Shown here in pieces: positions 19,250 to 21,845 of a DNA stretch of 21,845 bases (its first letter is position 1; each line of letters begins with the position of its first letter). The translations under genes and the position numbers were made by a program. Origin of the DNA: Phallusia fumigata (taxonomy: Eukaryota > Chordata > Ascidiacea > Phlebobranchia > Ascidiidae); assembly GCA_008931825.1 (NCBI GenBank), contig QXVZ01023565.1:1968-23812 (forward strand), read 5' to 3'. The notes beneath the pieces are model-generated. The model searched no databases. It saw only the letters and a list, made by a program, of their open reading frames with translations, and had not been told where the DNA came from.

Positions 19250-20028
19250 TCTTTTTTCTGTGCGACATATAATAATCAACACATTTAATGACGAACACCA
19301 TGAAAGTCGCTTCCTTCCAGGCGTCGGCTACAAAATTAAAAACAGGTTAATAAACAATTTAAACAATTTTTAAATTAAACATTATGTATTTTAAAATGGG
19401 GCCAAATGCCCTTTTTTCGGCCGTTCTTAAATTTAAATCAAGTGAAATTTTTAGCTCCATAACACATGACACTAAAAAGAAAAGAATTAGGATTTCAATC
19501 GCAACCATCTTTCATGTTTGATGTGTTTGGAATTTACCTCGATATTTTGTTAAGATTTTTTTTTCTTGTATCCATCCTTGTCCTCAAAATCTCTGAAATC
19601 GTTGGTTTCGAGTTGTTCGAGAACGTCTTCTACTTCCGAGAATGCTGCAACACAAATGTTGATGAAATTCAAACCTGTTTTAGCTGAGGAAGTAGTCGAA
19701 ATTCGATTGACGTCACAAAGCCTATTCTGGAGTCAGTTATGACGGGCAAAGTTGCCATGGCAACAGCAAGTTGGGTGACGCAAAGTTTTGTTTTAATTTT
19801 ATTCCACAACAGTTTGTAAAACAGACGCTTGACCGCACGAAGCTGGTTAAAATTTCTTATTAAAGTCTAGTAAAGCATTTATAAGGTTGGTTGACACAAC
19901 ATCAAGCAACTTACCAAATTTGTTGTCGGCGTTTTGTCCACGTCCTCGCCTTCTACGCCATGCGTTTGTTGTATCAATGCACATCAGCATAACACAAGCA
20001 ACCAATGCCAACAGCGCTATATTGTTAT
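19250..20028 (-). pseudogene. Copy J: full-length array gene with lost start codon
   Basis: Exon 1 (20028-19915), exon 2 (19644-19550) and a 3' exon (acceptor TTTTGTAG at 19328, start 19327) are all present. Splice sites are very good: TTTG|GTAAGT, TTTGTGTTGCAG|CA, and GAG|GTAAAT at 19538. The only coding lesion is one base missing from the start codon, which leaves AT at 20028-20027. No in-frame ATG replaces it upstream; the next are mid-signal-peptide. The rest reads a normal signal peptide, WRRRRGRGQNADNKF, and a 30-residue tail with ten acidic residues and a KKKKS end. AATAAA is degraded near 19255. It could be a very young pseudogene, a polymorphic allele or a base-call error. Confidence 0.65.
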
Positions 20029-20100
20029 CTTAAAGTTATTTCTGTATCAGTATTAAAACAAATTTTGCGTTACTTTACTAATCACGAACATAAAACAGTC

Positions 20101-20109
20101 TTATAAATA
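20101..20109 (-). promoter_or_regulatory. TATA-like box of copy J
   Basis: GTATTTATAAGAC on the minus strand, about 75-80 bases upstream of the exon 1 start position. The matching place upstream of copy E is changed (TAGTTAATC). Confidence 0.3.
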
Positions 20110-20129
20110 CCCGGTTTTTGCATCTGTAC

Positions 20130-21030
20130 TTGAGTTTAAGATTTTTACCGCCTTTTTGTGTCAAAAAAGCAATGTTTGACAAATTAAAATTTAACCGCTT
20201 CTGGACGCCATCAGTTTGACTGAATAAAACTGCGATCCAGGGATGGAATAATTCCCCTTTTAAACCCCGCGACGGGAAAACGAACGTTTGTTGAAACGTT
20301 ATGTTAAAAAAAATGAAATATTGAAACCATTTCCTTAATTTCCTAAACAAGTCACGGAATGTCCTTTGTCCATATCGTGTGGTAACTATTCAAAGTTTCT
20401 AAACTTTGTACAATACTGCAGTCTTTTACAAATGCAGTTTCGTATGTGCTAAGGCACATGCGGGCAAATGCGTTTCGAGTGCGCTTCATCTGTAGTGTTA
20501 TTATAATTTTCGTAGATTCAATTTTTATTGGCTTTGGTGGAAAAAAATGTGAGTTTTTTGTCCTGTTGCGTTGTATTTGCGCTTTTAGTGTTATTTACGA
20601 CAAGAAAGACGAGACCAAATAGGACGTCGAAGCGTCGGTGCGCACAAATGCCAGAAGAGCTTTCATAAAGTTGTACAATGCCTATTTATATCGGGTAGAA
20701 GCAGAAAAAACAGTGGCACCTTTTCTAATTGTAATTTTAAAACTTAAATAACACATCAGCAAACAAATGTAAATGTACGTCATTGGTTGATCTGCAGGAA
20801 GCACATGACAAACATACCATGACACACCCTTGGCTTGTAACTTACTTTAGTTAGGTAATTTACCTAAAACTGCAGACAAATTGTAGTCACTATGGTGACT
20901 GAAGCATCTTAAAGCGAAATAGGTTCTACAATGATTAAATTTTTTCGAGTTTCAAATCTTCAAAGTAGTTGCGGACCCCATTTTACTCGGTGGCATGGGT
21001 CGTGTTTCATGCATTGTATGCATTCAATAT
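20130..21030. other. Spacer between the array and the METTL27-like gene
   Basis: 20130-20350 is the region upstream of J, related to 9050-9330 and 11030-11200. Beyond about 20360 no array similarity is seen, so the array ends here. The minus frame 20078-20350 crosses this upstream repeat and its frame is not kept in the related copies. Confidence 0.45.
20851..20900. repeat. Two short palindromes
   Basis: TTAGGTAA-T-TTACCTAA (20851-20867) and AGTCAC-TATG-GTGACT (20885-20900) are perfect inverted repeats 17 bases apart. Possibly protein-binding sites, or chance. Confidence 0.35.
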
Positions 21031-21037
21031 GTGCCGG

Positions 21038-21043
21038 TTTATT
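21038..21043 (-). terminator. Candidate poly(A) signal of the METTL27-like gene
   Basis: AATAAA on the minus strand, about 280 bases downstream of the stop. It is the first exact AATAAA noticed past the stop. Confidence 0.35.
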
Positions 21044-21318
21044 GTCTAAACGTGGTGTAGTTTAACATTGTATATCGCGTATCCTAAGCAGAAACAACAT
21101 GATATTACTGCGTGTGAATATTTTCACTTCAATGTGATTTCTGCTTCTGCATCTTCTTTTTATGTTACACGACAATGGGGGTGCACGTTACAATGCAGTT
21201 TTGATTGTTGCATAGCTAGACAGTAATTAATCATGTTTCCAGGCTTATAGCACAATGCCAGAGTATATTTCACAAATCGGGTTCATCATTTAGCAGCGCG
21301 AGTAGAAGCGTTATCTAA

Positions 21319-21777
21319 TTAAAGTTTTTCGTAAACGTATACGGCAGAATTAATTTTCTTCTCGACGTTTTCGAAGTGGACAAACTCGTTATAATCCAGC
21401 CGCTTGATGGCGCCAGTGCTCTCCATGCTTGACAGCAACTCGTCGAACACGGATTTGTAACTCTCAGTGCTCTGAACACGAGTCGTAAAGATAAGCAGAC
21501 CTCCCTTTCGTACACATTTAGACATTTCCTGCGACAATGACACTGCAGTTATCCTCATTTGGCGACATAGAGTCCGCCAACCACTAGATTGCTATTTATT
21601 AAATTGATCGGTTATATTCTTCTATCAAGTTGGCGATTACGATTTGGGTGCGAATTGTGTACCGGAAGTGACGTAATTGGGATGTGGTTTGGAACGAAAG
21701 ATCCAACACACATCATGACGTCATAGCTTTCGTCCCGAACAGGTAGTTCCCCTTCGACCCAGTGACGTATTATGTTT
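21319..21777 (-). CDS. METTL27: METTL27 (WBSCR27)-like methyltransferase, C-terminal exons (partial)
   Basis: Two exons are visible. 21777-21663 begins after TTTTTCTCTGCCAG and ends at CCG|GTACAC. 21528-21319 begins after TTGTCGCAG and ends at the stop. They join in phase 0 across a 134-base intron. The first reads VEGELPVRDESYDVMMCVGS, the strand-and-loop region before the late part of a class I SAM-dependent methyltransferase fold. The second reads EMSKCVRKGGLLIFTTR and ends VYVYEKL. The junction ITSLP-EMSKC and the KGGL.FTTR motif align with METTL27, where the same region reads P-EL...KPGGL..LTTR. The SAM-binding motif I exon lies beyond the right edge. The substrate of this family is not well established. 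No link to the peptide array is apparent beyond adjacency on the same strand. Confidence 0.75.
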
Positions 21778-21845
21778 CTGGCAGAGAAAAACAAGGCGAT
21801 CATGTCTCGCAGCTGAACTTTGTAAAGTAAAACACAACAAACTGC

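Noticed and set aside
19660-19914. A possible extra coding exon in intron 1 of copy J, suggested by similarity to the intron of copy F
   Set aside because: The shared stretch (about 19715-19790 and 13465-13545) has no common open frame with splice sites; it reflects duplicated intron sequence.
20078-20350. 90-codon minus frame just upstream of copy J
   Set aside because: It lies in the upstream repeat shared with copy E and 9050-9330. The frame is not maintained in those copies.
1-21845. CRISPR array, bacterial operon or phage content
   Set aside because: No evenly spaced identical repeats and no long uninterrupted frames. Splice sites and poly(A) signals show animal nuclear DNA.

Overview
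The window is animal nuclear DNA: AT-rich, with short spliced genes, GT-AG introns, minus-strand AATAAA poly(A) signals, tRNA-derived repeats and no bacterial operon or Shine-Dalgarno layout. The compact introns and the gene family seen here would fit an ascidian tunicate, but that assignment is a guess; nothing in the window proves it.

The main content (about 3.2-20.3 kb) is a head-to-tail, minus-strand array of ten copies, A to J, of one small secreted-peptide gene. The unit has three exons. Exon 1 encodes a near-invariant signal peptide (MNKVVLLALVACVML-like) followed by a short variable Arg-rich stretch. Exon 2, always entered in phase 1, encodes a mostly acidic tail and the stop. Exon 3 is an untranslated 3' exon (acceptor ...AG|GCGAA) carrying AATAAA. 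The order signal peptide, cationic core, anionic tail is the layout of antimicrobial-peptide precursors, including those described from ascidian blood cells. Copies A, C and H are intact. F is open, but its tail runs into a repeat. B, D, E, G, I and J carry lesions: lost start, frameshift, nonsense codon, lost donor or missing exon.

Region by region: 1-3.0 kb has no gene, only tRNA-like repeats. 3.0-7.9 kb holds copies A-D with repeated spacers, and a tRNA-bearing repeat sits in intron 1 of copy C. 7.9-13.3 kb is a mosaic of promoter relics, an inverted promoter-like piece and repeats around the dead copy E. 13.2-20.3 kb holds copies F-J, including a block duplicated between F/G and I/J. 20.3-21.0 kb shows nothing coding. 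At the right edge, two exons on the minus strand encode the C-terminal part of a METTL27 (WBSCR27)-like methyltransferase, which continues beyond the window.

The array looks like a birth-and-death cluster of a fast-changing secreted cationic peptide with a conserved secretion signal. The METTL27-like gene appears to be an unrelated flanking gene.
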